Shown piece after piece: positions 52,592 to 60,734 of a stretch of 64,000 bases of DNA. How positions within the stretch are numbered: the stretch's first letter is position 1; every line of letters begins with the position of its first letter. The notes under the pieces were generated by a model, which was given only the letters and a program-made list of their open reading frames with translations, was not told the origin of the DNA and did no database searches. Source of the DNA: Amycolatopsis jiangsuensis (GTDB lineage Bacteria; Actinomycetota; Actinomycetes; Mycobacteriales; Pseudonocardiaceae). The stretch spans positions 1,302,001-1,366,000 of the forward strand of contig NZ_JACHMG010000001.1 in NCBI RefSeq assembly GCF_014204865.1, written 5' to 3'. The position numbers and the translations under genes were made by a program.

Positions 52592-54486
52592 CCGCGCAGT
52601 ACCGGCGGCGAGTCGGCGCCGTCCGCCCCAGCCACCTGATGTTCACCACCGGGGTGGGCGCGCTCGTCGATCTGCCCAACTTCTCCGTGCTGGTCAGCGG
52701 TCTGGACGACTGGCGGCATGACAACGTGCCCGAATGGGAGCCGATCGCCGAGCCGCGGCTGCTCGCCGCGGTGAAGACCCATCACGGCATGCGCTTCGTC
52801 GAACAGTTGAAGCCCGCTCCCTGGATGCCGGGAACCGATACCGAACCCAGCGGGCCGGCCGCCCGCGTCGGCGTTCCCATCATGCCGTTCCCCACCTGGT
52901 TGCGGTGCACGGCCTGCAACGAGCTGGGACCGCTGGATTCCCGGGTGTTCGGATTCGAGAACTTCCTGCCGAAGAGGCCTCATGACGCGCGGTTCTTCCA
53001 CGATTTGTGCGGCAAGAAGCGCTCGGGCAAGAAGCCGCTGGCGGTGCCCGCCCGGTTCGTGCTGGCCTGCACCGCCGGGCATCTCGACGACTTCCCGTAC
53101 GCGCATTTCGTGCACCAAGGCGGTCCGTGCCCCAAGGCGAGCCACCCGCGTATGCAGATGGACGACCGAGGTGGCAATATCGGCGCCAACGTCGAGATTC
53201 GCTGCCTGAGCTGCAACGAACGCCGCAACATGCGCCAGGCCACTGGTGTGCGGAACCTTCCGAACCTGCCACGGTGCCGCGGCCGCCACGCACACCTCGG
53301 CATCTTCGAACCCGAGGGATGCGACCAGGATCCCAAGGTGCTCGTCGTCGGAGCCTCGAATCAGTGGTTCCCTCAGGTGTATTCGGCGATCGCTGTCCCG
53401 CGCAGCGGCGCCAGCGAGCTGGAAGCCAAGATCGAGCAGCATTGGGATCCGGTCTCGCCGGTCCCGAAGGCGATGTATCCCTACGCCAGGGACAACGTGC
53501 CCGCGTTTCGTGAGCTCAGCAAGTGGTCCGACGACGAGATCGAAGCAGCGGTCGCAGCAGTTCGCGCCGGCAAGGACAGCGCGCAGGACCCGCAACCCCA
53601 GGGCTATCCCGACCTGCGCACCGCGGAGTGGGACGTGTTCTCGGCCAGGCAGCTGCCCGAACCGACCGACGACTTCGCACTCTACCGCGACCCGAATGGG
53701 GTTCCCGATCCGCTGAAAGCGATCTTTGGCGACGTCGTTCAGGTCGAACGGCTCCGCGAGGTGCGCGCGCTGGTCGCTTTCACGCGACTCGACGCGCCGG
53801 ATCCCGAAGACCCCGAACTCGTCTCCCCTGCGCCGCTCGCGCGAGAAACACCGAAGTGGGTGCCGGCCAGCGAGGTGCGCGGTGAGGGCATCTTCCTGAA
53901 CATTCCGGAACAGGTACTCGACGACTGGGAGAGCCGCATCGCCGGATCGAGCGCGCTCACGCACCATCGCGATGCCTACGCCGAGTTCCGCAAGAACCGG
54001 TACTCGGACCGGATCCCCGGCTCATTCGATCCGATGCGCAATTGGCCGGGCGCGCGGTATATCGCCTTGCACACGTTGTCCCATCTGCTGCTCGGAACGA
54101 TCGCACTCGATTGCGGTTATAGCGCCGCAAGTCTGTCCGAACGGGTGTACGCGGGTACCGAGGACGACCCGCGGACCGGAATCCTGATCTACACGGCGGT
54201 ACCGGACGCCGAGGGAAGCCTCGGCGGTCTGGTGTCCCAAGCCGAGCCCGAGCGCCTCGTCCCACTGGTCCGGCGGGCATTGAACGAGGGCATGACCTGC
54301 TCGTCGGATCCGCTCTGCAAGGAACGGCTCCCCCAACCTCCCGCGGACTACCTGCACGGGGCCGCCTGCCATGTCTGCCTGTTCCTGTCGGAGACGACCT
54401 GCGAGCGCGGTAATCGCTTTCTGGACCGGCGGTTCGTCCTGCCGATCGACGACCCGGCGCTCGCCCTGTTCCCGGACCTGCCGTGA
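52588..54486 (+). CDS. drmB: DISARM protein DrmB (DUF1998)
   Basis: A 632-aa DUF1998-containing protein, the partner of DrmA. It opens RVGAVRPSHLMFTTGVGALV DLPNFSV, the family start. Cysteine motifs LRCTACNELGPLD, EIRCLSCNERRNMRQ and the C-terminal HGAACHVCLFLSETTCERGN RFLDR, seen in DUF1998 proteins, suggest structural zinc. The DUF1998 core includes ARYIALHTLSHLLLGTIALD CGYSAASLSERVY. No nuclease motif is visible. Gene order drmA-drmB-drmC is the published core arrangement. It overlaps both neighbours by 4 bases. Confidence 0.92.
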   Translation: MTAQYRRRVGAVRPSHLMFTTGVGALVDLPNFSVLVSGLDDWRHDNVPEWEPIAEPRLLAAVKTHHGMRFVEQLKPAPWMPGTDTEPSGPAARVGVPIMPFPTWLRCTACNELGPLDSRVFGFENFLPKRPHDARFFHDLCGKKRSGKKPLAVPARFVLACTAGHLDDFPYAHFVHQGGPCPKASHPRMQMDDRGGNIGANVEIRCLSCNERRNMRQATGVRNLPNLPRCRGRHAHLGIFEPEGCDQDPKVLVVGASNQWFPQVYSAIAVPRSGASELEAKIEQHWDPVSPVPKAMYPYARDNVPAFRELSKWSDDEIEAAVAAVRAGKDSAQDPQPQGYPDLRTAEWDVFSARQLPEPTDDFALYRDPNGVPDPLKAIFGDVVQVERLREVRALVAFTRLDAPDPEDPELVSPAPLARETPKWVPASEVRGEGIFLNIPEQVLDDWESRIAGSSALTHHRDAYAEFRKNRYSDRIPGSFDPMRNWPGARYIALHTLSHLLLGTIALDCGYSAASLSERVYAGTEDDPRTGILIYTAVPDAEGSLGGLVSQAEPERLVPLVRRALNEGMTCSSDPLCKERLPQPPADYLHGAACHVCLFLSETTCERGNRFLDRRFVLPIDDPALALFPDLP

Positions 54487-55256
54487 CGTCGTTCGAACAG
54501 GTCGCCGCGGCATCGGCTTCGCAGCTCGGGTCCGCAACCCTGCGTGGTGTGGCCGAACGTCTTCGCGCCGGCTGGCCAGCAGGTGCGATTCTCGACTGGC
54601 TCGGCCATCCCTTCGCCGGCGCCGCGGCACCGCTGCTCGCCGCCCGCGAGCAGTCGGGCCTGGCCTCCGGCGAGGCCGCGGCGTTCCTCCGCGGCCTCGC
54701 GACCGGGCACGAGCAACTGACCTCCGCGGTCACCGTGGAGACCGTCTGGAGCGGACCGAGCAGCCATACGGTACCCGTGCGGGCCACCGCACAGGCTCTC
54801 GTGGAGGTGATCAAAAGCGCGGAGCACGAACTGGTGCTGATGACCTACTCCGCCAAACCCCACGACGACATCCGCTCCGCGCTCGAGGACGCGGTGGCCC
54901 GTGGTGTCGAGGTATCGGCCGTGGTCGAGACATTGCAAGGTGCGCGCAGCGCACTCGCCGGGTCCGAACCCGCCGCGGCGTTTGCCAAGATTTCCGGCGT
55001 CATCCTCTGGCATTGGCCGGTCACCCAACGCACTGAGCCCGGGTCGAAGATGCACGCGAAGCTGGCCATCGCCGACCGCCGTGTCCTGCTCGTCTCCAGC
55101 GCGAACCTGACGCAGTCGGGGGTCGCCAAGAACATCGAGGCGGGGCTGCTCGTCCGCGGCGGCAACGCGCCCCGCCGGGTCGCCGAGCACATCGACGAAC
55201 TGAGGTCCAGGAAGGTCCTGGACCGGTTGTCCGTGAGCACCGACGGGGCGTTCTGA
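54483..55256 (+). CDS. drmC: DISARM phospholipase D-like protein DrmC
   Basis: A 257-aa PLD-superfamily protein starting at GTG. It has one complete HKD motif, MHAKLAIADRRVLLVSSANL (His191, with Lys and Asp at the expected spacing), and a degenerate upstream half (ELVLMTYSAKPHDDIRSALE DAVARGVEVSAVVE). Single-HKD members act as dimers and are often nucleases. In published work DrmC is part of the DISARM core but is dispensable for protection against some phages. It is linked to the kinase gene by a TGATG overlap. Confidence 0.92.
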   Translation: MTSFEQVAAASASQLGSATLRGVAERLRAGWPAGAILDWLGHPFAGAAAPLLAAREQSGLASGEAAAFLRGLATGHEQLTSAVTVETVWSGPSSHTVPVRATAQALVEVIKSAEHELVLMTYSAKPHDDIRSALEDAVARGVEVSAVVETLQGARSALAGSEPAAAFAKISGVILWHWPVTQRTEPGSKMHAKLAIADRRVLLVSSANLTQSGVAKNIEAGLLVRGGNAPRRVAEHIDELRSRKVLDRLSVSTDGAF

Positions 55257-56836
55257 TGCCGGGGCAAGGAGGAGACAGGTCCAAGCGCACGGTCCTCAAC
55301 GGACGTTACGAGCTGACGCCGTTGCCCCTCGCGCGGGGCGGAATGGGTGAGGTGTGGGAGGGCCGTGACACCAAGCTCGACCGCGAGATCGCGGTCAAGT
55401 TCATCCGGTTCCCCGATGGCACACCCGACGACGAGCTGGTGCGCCGGTTCGTTCGGGAATCGCGCATCACGGCCCGCTTGCAGCATCCCGGTGTGCCCGC
55501 GGTATTCGATGTCGGCACCCACGAGGGGCGCCCGTTCCTGGTGATGCAACGCATTCATGGCATGAGCGTCGCTGACCTGGTGGCCGAACGCGGCGCTCTG
55601 TCTGTTGGCTGGTGCGCCTCGATCGCCGCCCAGACGTGCGCGGTACTCATCGTCGCGCACCAGGCATCGCTGGTCCACCGCGACTTGAAGCCCGCCAACC
55701 TCATGCTCGAACCCGACGGCACCGTCAAGGTTCTCGACTTCGGCCTTGCCGTCGCCCTCGACATGGCCGATGCGTCACAGATCACCCGCTCCGGCCAGAC
55801 GATCGGGACACCCGCGTACATGGCTCCCGAACAGGTGCTCGCCGCCATGAGCGGGCCGCGGAGTGACCTTTACACGCTCGGCTGCACCTTGTTCGAGATG
55901 CTCACCGGGCAGCAGGTGTTCGGCGGGTCCACCGCATACGCTGTGATGAACAAGCAGGTGGACGAGCACCCTCCCGCGGTGACTTCATCGCGACCGGACA
56001 CGCCACGTGCGCTGGCACAGCTGGTCGGTGAACTGCTGGAGAAGAAGCCGGAGGACCGGCCGGCCGACGCGCGATCCGTGTATGAACGGCTGCTTCCCTT
56101 TGTGCGCGACCTCGGGCCCATTCCTGGAGCGCTGACTCCGCCGGCGGTTCCGAGTCCGCTACGGATGTATGCGTCGGTCGTGAGCAGGACCTTCGACACC
56201 ACGATCGCGACCGGCAGCTCCACGACACCCGCGGCGCCGGTCCCCACACCGGCCGAGCGTCCACCAGCGAGCCGGCCGGACGTCGGCCAGGCCCGCCGCG
56301 AGGCTGGATCCCTGGTCAAGCAGTCGCGTTACGCGCAGGCCGCGCAGGTTCTCGAAGGCGCCGTCCACGCCTCGCTCGCAACCTCGGACCCCACCGGCGA
56401 GGGCGTTTTCGCACTGCGCCTGGAGTGGGCGAATGTCCTCTTCGAAGGCGGTGAGTACCGCCGCGCCGCGCCGGCCTACCGCGACCTGGCTCGTGATTTC
56501 ACGAAGAAGGACGGCCCGGACTCCGAACTCGTGTTCCGCTGCCGCCTGCAGGAGGCGACCTGCCTGGCCCTGATCGGTGACACCAGCCTCGCAGTGCGCT
56601 CGCTGGAAAGCTTGCTCTCCGACGAGCAACGGGTCTACGGAGCCGATGACTCCCGGCCGCTGGAGCTACGCCGCCAGATCGGGCTGCTTCACCTGGCAGG
56701 AGGTCAACGCGACGAGGCCACGCGGACCCTCTCCCGGCTGCTCGACGACCTGATCCGGGTTCACGGGCCAACTCATCCATCGGTGCCGAAGGTGCGCGAT
56801 CTGCTGAGCGGAATACCGCAAGAGGGAGGCCGTTGA
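55256..56836 (+). CDS. Ser/Thr protein kinase with TPR-like tail, in the DISARM operon
   Basis: A 526-aa Hanks-type kinase. It has the glycine loop LARGGMGEVWEG, the ATP-binding lysine in EIAVKFIRF, the catalytic loop HRDLKPANLML (His141-Arg-Asp143), DFGLAVAL and the activation-end motif GTPAYMAPEQ. After a Pro/Ala-rich linker (about 300-350) comes a TPR-like helical repeat region (AAQVLEGAVHASLATSDP; RRAAPAYRDLARDFTKKDG; AVRSLESLLSDEQRVYG). There is no membrane helix, unlike housekeeping PknB, so it is cytoplasmic. Fully coupled to drmC and to the helicase, it is probably a sensor or effector of the defence system, as PglW is in Pgl/BREX. Confidence 0.9.
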   Translation: MPGQGGDRSKRTVLNGRYELTPLPLARGGMGEVWEGRDTKLDREIAVKFIRFPDGTPDDELVRRFVRESRITARLQHPGVPAVFDVGTHEGRPFLVMQRIHGMSVADLVAERGALSVGWCASIAAQTCAVLIVAHQASLVHRDLKPANLMLEPDGTVKVLDFGLAVALDMADASQITRSGQTIGTPAYMAPEQVLAAMSGPRSDLYTLGCTLFEMLTGQQVFGGSTAYAVMNKQVDEHPPAVTSSRPDTPRALAQLVGELLEKKPEDRPADARSVYERLLPFVRDLGPIPGALTPPAVPSPLRMYASVVSRTFDTTIATGSSTTPAAPVPTPAERPPASRPDVGQARREAGSLVKQSRYAQAAQVLEGAVHASLATSDPTGEGVFALRLEWANVLFEGGEYRRAAPAYRDLARDFTKKDGPDSELVFRCRLQEATCLALIGDTSLAVRSLESLLSDEQRVYGADDSRPLELRRQIGLLHLAGGQRDEATRTLSRLLDDLIRVHGPTHPSVPKVRDLLSGIPQEGGR

Positions 56837-56837
56837 C

Positions 56838-58928
56838 ATGGCGAAACTGGGGATCGACAAGGAATTCCTTCGCGAATTCAGCAAGCTCGAGAAGACCGTG
56901 CAACAACGGGTGCTGGAATCGTTCGGCAAGTTCGACGCTGCCACGCACGCAGGCGCGCACCTGGAGAAGATCACCAACGCCCGCGACGACCACTTCCGCA
57001 CGATCAGGATCGACCAGTTCTGGCGTGGTGTCGTGCTCGCGCCGGAATCCGGGGACAGCTACACGCTGCTCAAGGTGTTGCCACACGACGACGCCTACGC
57101 ATGGGCGCAACGGAGAACCGCGTCGGTAAACACCGCGACCGGGCGGATCGAGATCCGCGACACCGAGGCAATCGACGCCACGCTCCCCGCGCTGTCGCAG
57201 ATGGCCGCGAGCGCTCCGGCCCGCCTCTTCGACGGCGTCAAAGACGCAGAACTGCGCAAACTGGGAATCGACGAGCAGACCTTGCAGTTCGCGCGGGCGT
57301 TGACCGACCCGGTCCAGCTTGACGCCTCCAAGTCGTTCCTGCCGCAGAACCAGTGGGACGCGTTGTACGGCCTGGCGGCGGGGCTCTCACCGGAGGAGGT
57401 GTGGGCCGAGGTCGGCGCGTTCACCACGGCGGGCGAGGTCGACACCTCCGACATCGGCGCAGCGGTCGAGCGCAGCACCGACCGCGTGGTGCTGGTGGAC
57501 GGCCCCGAGGAACTGATGGTCATGTTCGAGCGGCCTTTTGACCTTTGGCGGGTCTACCTGCACCCGCAGCAACGCCGTCTGGCCGAATCTTCATTCTCCG
57601 GACCGGCGCAGGTGAAGGGCGGACCGGGCACTGGCAAGACCGTCGTAGCCCTGCACCGTGCGCACAACCTAGCTCAGGCCGGGGCGGGGCGGATACTCGT
57701 CACCACCTACATCTCCACTCTCCCAGCGACGTTGAGCGCAGGGCTCAAGCTCCTGGCGGACTCGCCCGGCGTCCTCGACCACATCGACATCCGCCACGTC
57801 GACCAACTTTCACACCAGATCTACCGGGAACAGCACGGGGCTCCCTTGCTGTTGCGGTCCGATCAAGAAAAGGAGTTGTGGCGCTCGGCGGCGCGAAAAG
57901 CGGGCGCGCACTTCAGCGAGGCATTCCTCGCCGAAGAGTGGCGCCAGGTGGTGCTTGCCCAGGAAGTGACCGATGCCGACGACTATCGCGCCGCCGATCG
58001 CACGGGCCGCGGACGCAGGCTCGGGGCCCGGCAGAAAGCCCAAGTCTGGCAGGTCATCTGGGAATTCCGGCAGGAGCTGCGTCGTCGCAACCTCTCGACA
58101 CACGAGACCATCTGCATCGAGGCAACACGGCTTCTCAACGACCGGCTCGAGAAACCGTACCGCCACATCGTGGTGGACGAGGCGCAGGACCTCAGCCCGG
58201 TGCACTGGCGGCTCCTGCGTGCCGCAGTGCCCCAGGCGCCCGACGATCTCTTCCTCGCCGGTGACACGCATCAGAGGATCTACAACAGCCGCGTCAGCTT
58301 CCGAGACGTCGGCATCGCGATAGCGGGACGCTCCAGCAAGTTGAACATCAACTACCGGACGACCGCTGAGATTCTGGCCTGGAGCCTCGGCCTGATACGT
58401 GGCGAACGGATCGATGACATGGATGGCGGGCTCGACTCCATCGCGGGCTGCCGGTCCGACGTGCACGGCATGACGCCTGAACTCAAGGGCTTCGGCAACT
58501 GGGACACCGAACTCGCCAATCTGACGAAGACCGTCACCGACTGGATCGCCGCGGGGGTGCACCCAGCCGAGATCGGGATCGCCGCCCGGTCGAACTATCT
58601 GGTCACCGCCACCGAGGCTTCCCTCGGCAAGGACGGCATACCGGTGCGTGCACTGGCCAGCGCATCGACCGGGGAGGATGCGGTGTCGGTGGGAACCATG
58701 CACCGCATGAAAGGTCTCGAATTCCGCTGCCTCGCGGTCGTCGGAGCCGGGGCACGACAGGTGCCACTGCCCAACGCCGTGACGGCGGCCGAAGAGGACC
58801 AAATCACCCATGAACACGACATGCAACGCGAACGCTGCCTGCTGTTCGTCGCCTGCACTCGGGCCCGCGAGCAGCTGTCAGTCTCCTGGCACGGAGCTTC
58901 GAGCCCGTTCCTGACGGCCCTGGCCTGA
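56838..58928 (+). CDS. UvrD-like helicase with N-terminal RelE/ParE-like domain
   Basis: A 696-aa superfamily 1 helicase starting 1 base after the kinase stop. Residues 1-95 resemble a RelE/ParE toxin fold: KEFLREFSKLEKTVQQRVLE, then HFRTIRIDQFWRGVVLAPES and YTLLKVLPHDDAYAWAQRR. The motor has Walker A GGPGTGKTVVALH (Lys267), Walker B HIVVDEAQDLSPVHW, motif IV-like NINYRTTAEILAWSLG and motif VI-like HRMKGLEFRCLAVVGAG plus the terminal LLFVACTRAREQLSV. Such toxin-like heads occur on some bacterial UvrD relatives. It is the last gene of the continuous defence operon. Whether the head cuts RNA or only binds is unknown. Confidence 0.88.
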   Translation: MAKLGIDKEFLREFSKLEKTVQQRVLESFGKFDAATHAGAHLEKITNARDDHFRTIRIDQFWRGVVLAPESGDSYTLLKVLPHDDAYAWAQRRTASVNTATGRIEIRDTEAIDATLPALSQMAASAPARLFDGVKDAELRKLGIDEQTLQFARALTDPVQLDASKSFLPQNQWDALYGLAAGLSPEEVWAEVGAFTTAGEVDTSDIGAAVERSTDRVVLVDGPEELMVMFERPFDLWRVYLHPQQRRLAESSFSGPAQVKGGPGTGKTVVALHRAHNLAQAGAGRILVTTYISTLPATLSAGLKLLADSPGVLDHIDIRHVDQLSHQIYREQHGAPLLLRSDQEKELWRSAARKAGAHFSEAFLAEEWRQVVLAQEVTDADDYRAADRTGRGRRLGARQKAQVWQVIWEFRQELRRRNLSTHETICIEATRLLNDRLEKPYRHIVVDEAQDLSPVHWRLLRAAVPQAPDDLFLAGDTHQRIYNSRVSFRDVGIAIAGRSSKLNINYRTTAEILAWSLGLIRGERIDDMDGGLDSIAGCRSDVHGMTPELKGFGNWDTELANLTKTVTDWIAAGVHPAEIGIAARSNYLVTATEASLGKDGIPVRALASASTGEDAVSVGTMHRMKGLEFRCLAVVGAGARQVPLPNAVTAAEEDQITHEHDMQRERCLLFVACTRAREQLSVSWHGASSPFLTALA

Positions 58929-58957
58929 CCACGGATACCCGAGCCGAAAGGTCAATC

Positions 58958-59104
58958 ATGTCCAAGCTCAGCACCATTCTCGATCAACACCCGATACGGT
59001 CGTGGAGTCAGCTTCCGCCGGCAGTAGGCCAGAGCCACACGGACGGGCTGGCTTCTGCGGGAAAACTACGTCGTTCAAAGGGCCAGCTGCAAGCGTGTGG
59101 CTAA
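58958..59104 (+). CDS. Short ORF after the defence operon, possibly truncated gene
   Basis: A 48-aa frame starting at an ATG with a GAAAGG site 7 bases upstream, 29 bases after the helicase stop. The product, MSKLSTILDQHPIRSWSQLP onward to LQACG, matches nothing recognised. The good initiation context, operon position and abrupt end just before the mobile-element debris suggest the start of a further operon gene cut off by a later event. It could also be a genuine small protein. Confidence 0.4.
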   Translation: MSKLSTILDQHPIRSWSQLPPAVGQSHTDGLASAGKLRRSKGQLQACG

Positions 59105-59118
59105 CGAGCAAGATCGTC

Positions 59119-59128
59119 CTCGGACACT
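59119..59128 (+). other. Candidate right attachment site (partial copy of tRNA-Leu 3' end)
   Basis: CCTCGGACAC here is identical to 21455-21464 in the 3' end of tRNA-Leu. Extending left, CAAG occurs at the same distance in both places, so 15 of 19 positions match over 59110-59128 versus 21446-21464. It lies directly after the defence operon. If real, the element between the two copies is about 37.7 kb. Nine-base matches also occur by chance inside both drmMI genes, so support is modest. Confidence 0.3.
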
Positions 59129-59133
59129 CTTTT

Positions 59134-59161
59134 ACCCCACGAATCTTCAGATCCGTGGGGT
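59134..59161. other. IS200/IS605-end-like hairpin
   Basis: ACCCCACGAAT (59134-59144) and ATCCGTGGGGT (59151-59161) pair at 10 of 11 positions around the loop CTTCAG. The stem with a CTTCAG loop looks like the right-end hairpins of IS200/IS605-type elements, but no TnpA or TnpB gene is present. It could instead be an intrinsic terminator of the upstream operon; the following TTATCTCT is only weakly T-rich. Confidence 0.4.
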
Positions 59162-59288
59162 TATCTCTATATCGGTCCATGGCTAACACCGCCTGATGGT
59201 ATCGGTCGCTCGCCGATTGCAGGGAATGCGCGGCGATGCTCGTCAGCGGCCACCGTCCGGTGCTCCGGTGCCGTGCCCGTGTGGTGAC

Positions 59289-60539
59289 TGGTCTGCCCCG
59301 GGTTTGACAGAGTCTGTTTGTTGGATTCTTATGCCACTTGATCTTGAGAGGGTGGTATGGGACGACGTGGGTATCCGCCGGAGTTCCGGCGGAGGGTGCT
59401 GGACCTGATCGAGGCCGGCCGCAAGGTCGCCGATGTGGCGCATGATCTGGGGCTCAGCGATCAGACGATCTACAGCTGGCGGCGACAGGATCGGATCGAC
59501 CGGGGCCTGGAGTCCGGGTTGACCAGCGCGGAGAAGGCCGAGCTGACCGCCGCGAAGAAGAGGATCGCCGAGTTGGAGAGCGAGTTGGCGGTGCATCGGC
59601 GAGCGACCGAGCTGCTGAAGGAGGCGGTGCGCCCAAAAGCCCGCTACGCCGCGATCGCGGCGATGACTGAGGAGGGTTTGCCGGCCCAGCTCGCGTGCCG
59701 GGTGCTGGGAGTGTCGGAGTCGGGGTTCTACGCCTGGCGATCGCGGTCACCGTCAGCCCGATCGATCCGGCATGCCTGGCTGACCGATCTGATCACCGAG
59801 ATCCACCAGAACTCCCAGGGGCGCTACGGTGCCCGCCGCGTGCACGCCGAGCTGCGGCTGGGGCGGGGGATCCAGGTCGGTCACGGGGCGGTGGAGATGC
59901 TGATGCGCCGCGCCCGTCTGGTCGGCGCCATGGGGCGGCCGCGGTGGAAGCGCACCAAGCCCGATGAGATCGCCAAGGATCTGGTGAAGCGTGATTTCAC
60001 CGCCGCGGGGCCGAACCGCAAGTGGCTCACAGACATCACTGAGCATCGCACCCGCGAGGGCCAGGTCTACTGCGCGGTCGTTCTCGATGTCTACTCACGT
60101 CGCGTGGTGGGCTGGTCTATCGATTCCTCGCCCACCGCGGCCCTGGTGACCAACGCGCTCGGCATGGCCATCGACAACCGGGCGCCGCAGTCTGGCACGA
60201 TCATTCATTCCGACCAGGGAGTCCAATATGGATCGTGGGCGTTCACCAAGCGCGCGAAGGACTCCGGGCTGGTTCCGTCGATGGGCAGCGTCGGCGACTG
60301 CTACGACAACGCGATGATGGAGTCGTTCTGGTCGCGCATGCAGGTCGAACTGCTCGACCGCCACCGATGGCGCACGCGGGTCGAGTTGGCCAACGCGATC
60401 TTCGAGTACCTCGAGATCTGGCACAACCGCCAACGACGCCACAGCAGCCTCGGCTGGCTCAGTCCAGTAGAGTACGAAAAAGCAACCATCGTGGCATGAC
60501 AATCCAGCAACCGGACTCCACGAAACCCGGGGCAGACCA
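59289..60539 (+). mobile_element. Complete IS3-family insertion sequence, 1251 bp
   Basis: The ends TGGTCTGCCCCGGGTTT (59289-59305) and its inverse (60523-60539) are perfect over 17 bases and match at 32 of 39 positions in full (59289-59327 versus 60501-60539). The ends are TG...CA as expected for IS3. One transposase gene fills the interior. No target duplication is seen (flanks GAC and ACC), so one side may have been rearranged. It has landed between the defence operon and an older IS5-type remnant. Confidence 0.88.
59357..60499 (+). CDS. IS3-family transposase, single continuous frame
   Basis: A 380-aa transposase. Residues 1-95 correspond to OrfA: helix-turn-helix PPEFRRRVLDLIEAGRKVAD and VAHDLGLSDQTIYSWRRQDR with a leucine-zipper-like segment (KKRIAELESELAVHRRATEL LKEA). 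The rest is OrfB with the HTH_21 region (GRYGARRVHAEL) and an rve DDE integrase core: first Asp in WLTDITEH, second in IIHSDQGVQY, Glu in NAMMESFWSRMQVE. In most IS3 elements the two parts are joined by programmed frameshifting; here they are in one uninterrupted frame. It appears intact. Confidence 0.92.
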   Translation: MGRRGYPPEFRRRVLDLIEAGRKVADVAHDLGLSDQTIYSWRRQDRIDRGLESGLTSAEKAELTAAKKRIAELESELAVHRRATELLKEAVRPKARYAAIAAMTEEGLPAQLACRVLGVSESGFYAWRSRSPSARSIRHAWLTDLITEIHQNSQGRYGARRVHAELRLGRGIQVGHGAVEMLMRRARLVGAMGRPRWKRTKPDEIAKDLVKRDFTAAGPNRKWLTDITEHRTREGQVYCAVVLDVYSRRVVGWSIDSSPTAALVTNALGMAIDNRAPQSGTIIHSDQGVQYGSWAFTKRAKDSGLVPSMGSVGDCYDNAMMESFWSRMQVELLDRHRWRTRVELANAIFEYLEIWHNRQRRHSSLGWLSPVEYEKATIVA

Positions 60540-60562
60540 ACCTGCACCAGACCCGGGGCGCA

Positions 60563-60655
60563 TCATTTGGTCCACAGTGGTGGACGGCCGGGCTTCTTGC
60601 CGACGGGCAGCAGCGGTTCCAGGATCGCCCACTGCGCGTCGGTCAGGTCGGCTCA
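60563..60655 (-). pseudogene. IS5-type transposase fragment
   Basis: Reading leftward from about 60646, the frame gives LTDAQWAILEPLLPVGKKPG RPPLWTK and then stops at 60563. This is the conserved N-terminus of IS5-family transposases. Only about 27 codons remain. An in-frame stop precedes the fragment where a start codon would be expected (small deletion near 60650), and everything downstream is lost at the IS3 boundary. Confidence 0.7.
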
Positions 60656-60679
60656 CCCCGTCGCCGCTAAGCTGGGCAC

Positions 60680-60734
60680 GAGGTCTCCGGTGTTCTTGAT
60701 CAGCTTGGTCGTTGATCGGTCTACCGGAGACCTC
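60680..60734. repeat. 12-bp inverted repeat upstream of the IS5-type remnant
   Basis: GAGGTCTCCGGT (60680-60691) and ACCGGAGACCTC (60723-60734) are a perfect inverted repeat 31 bases apart. It lies just upstream of the degraded transposase start and probably represents the remaining end or promoter region of that element. Confidence 0.55.

Noticed and set aside
59196..59288. Short frame with a CRECAAML-like segment just before the IS3 end
   Set aside because: Too short and without a start or conserved context; it could be a gene tail cut by the IS, but this cannot be supported.
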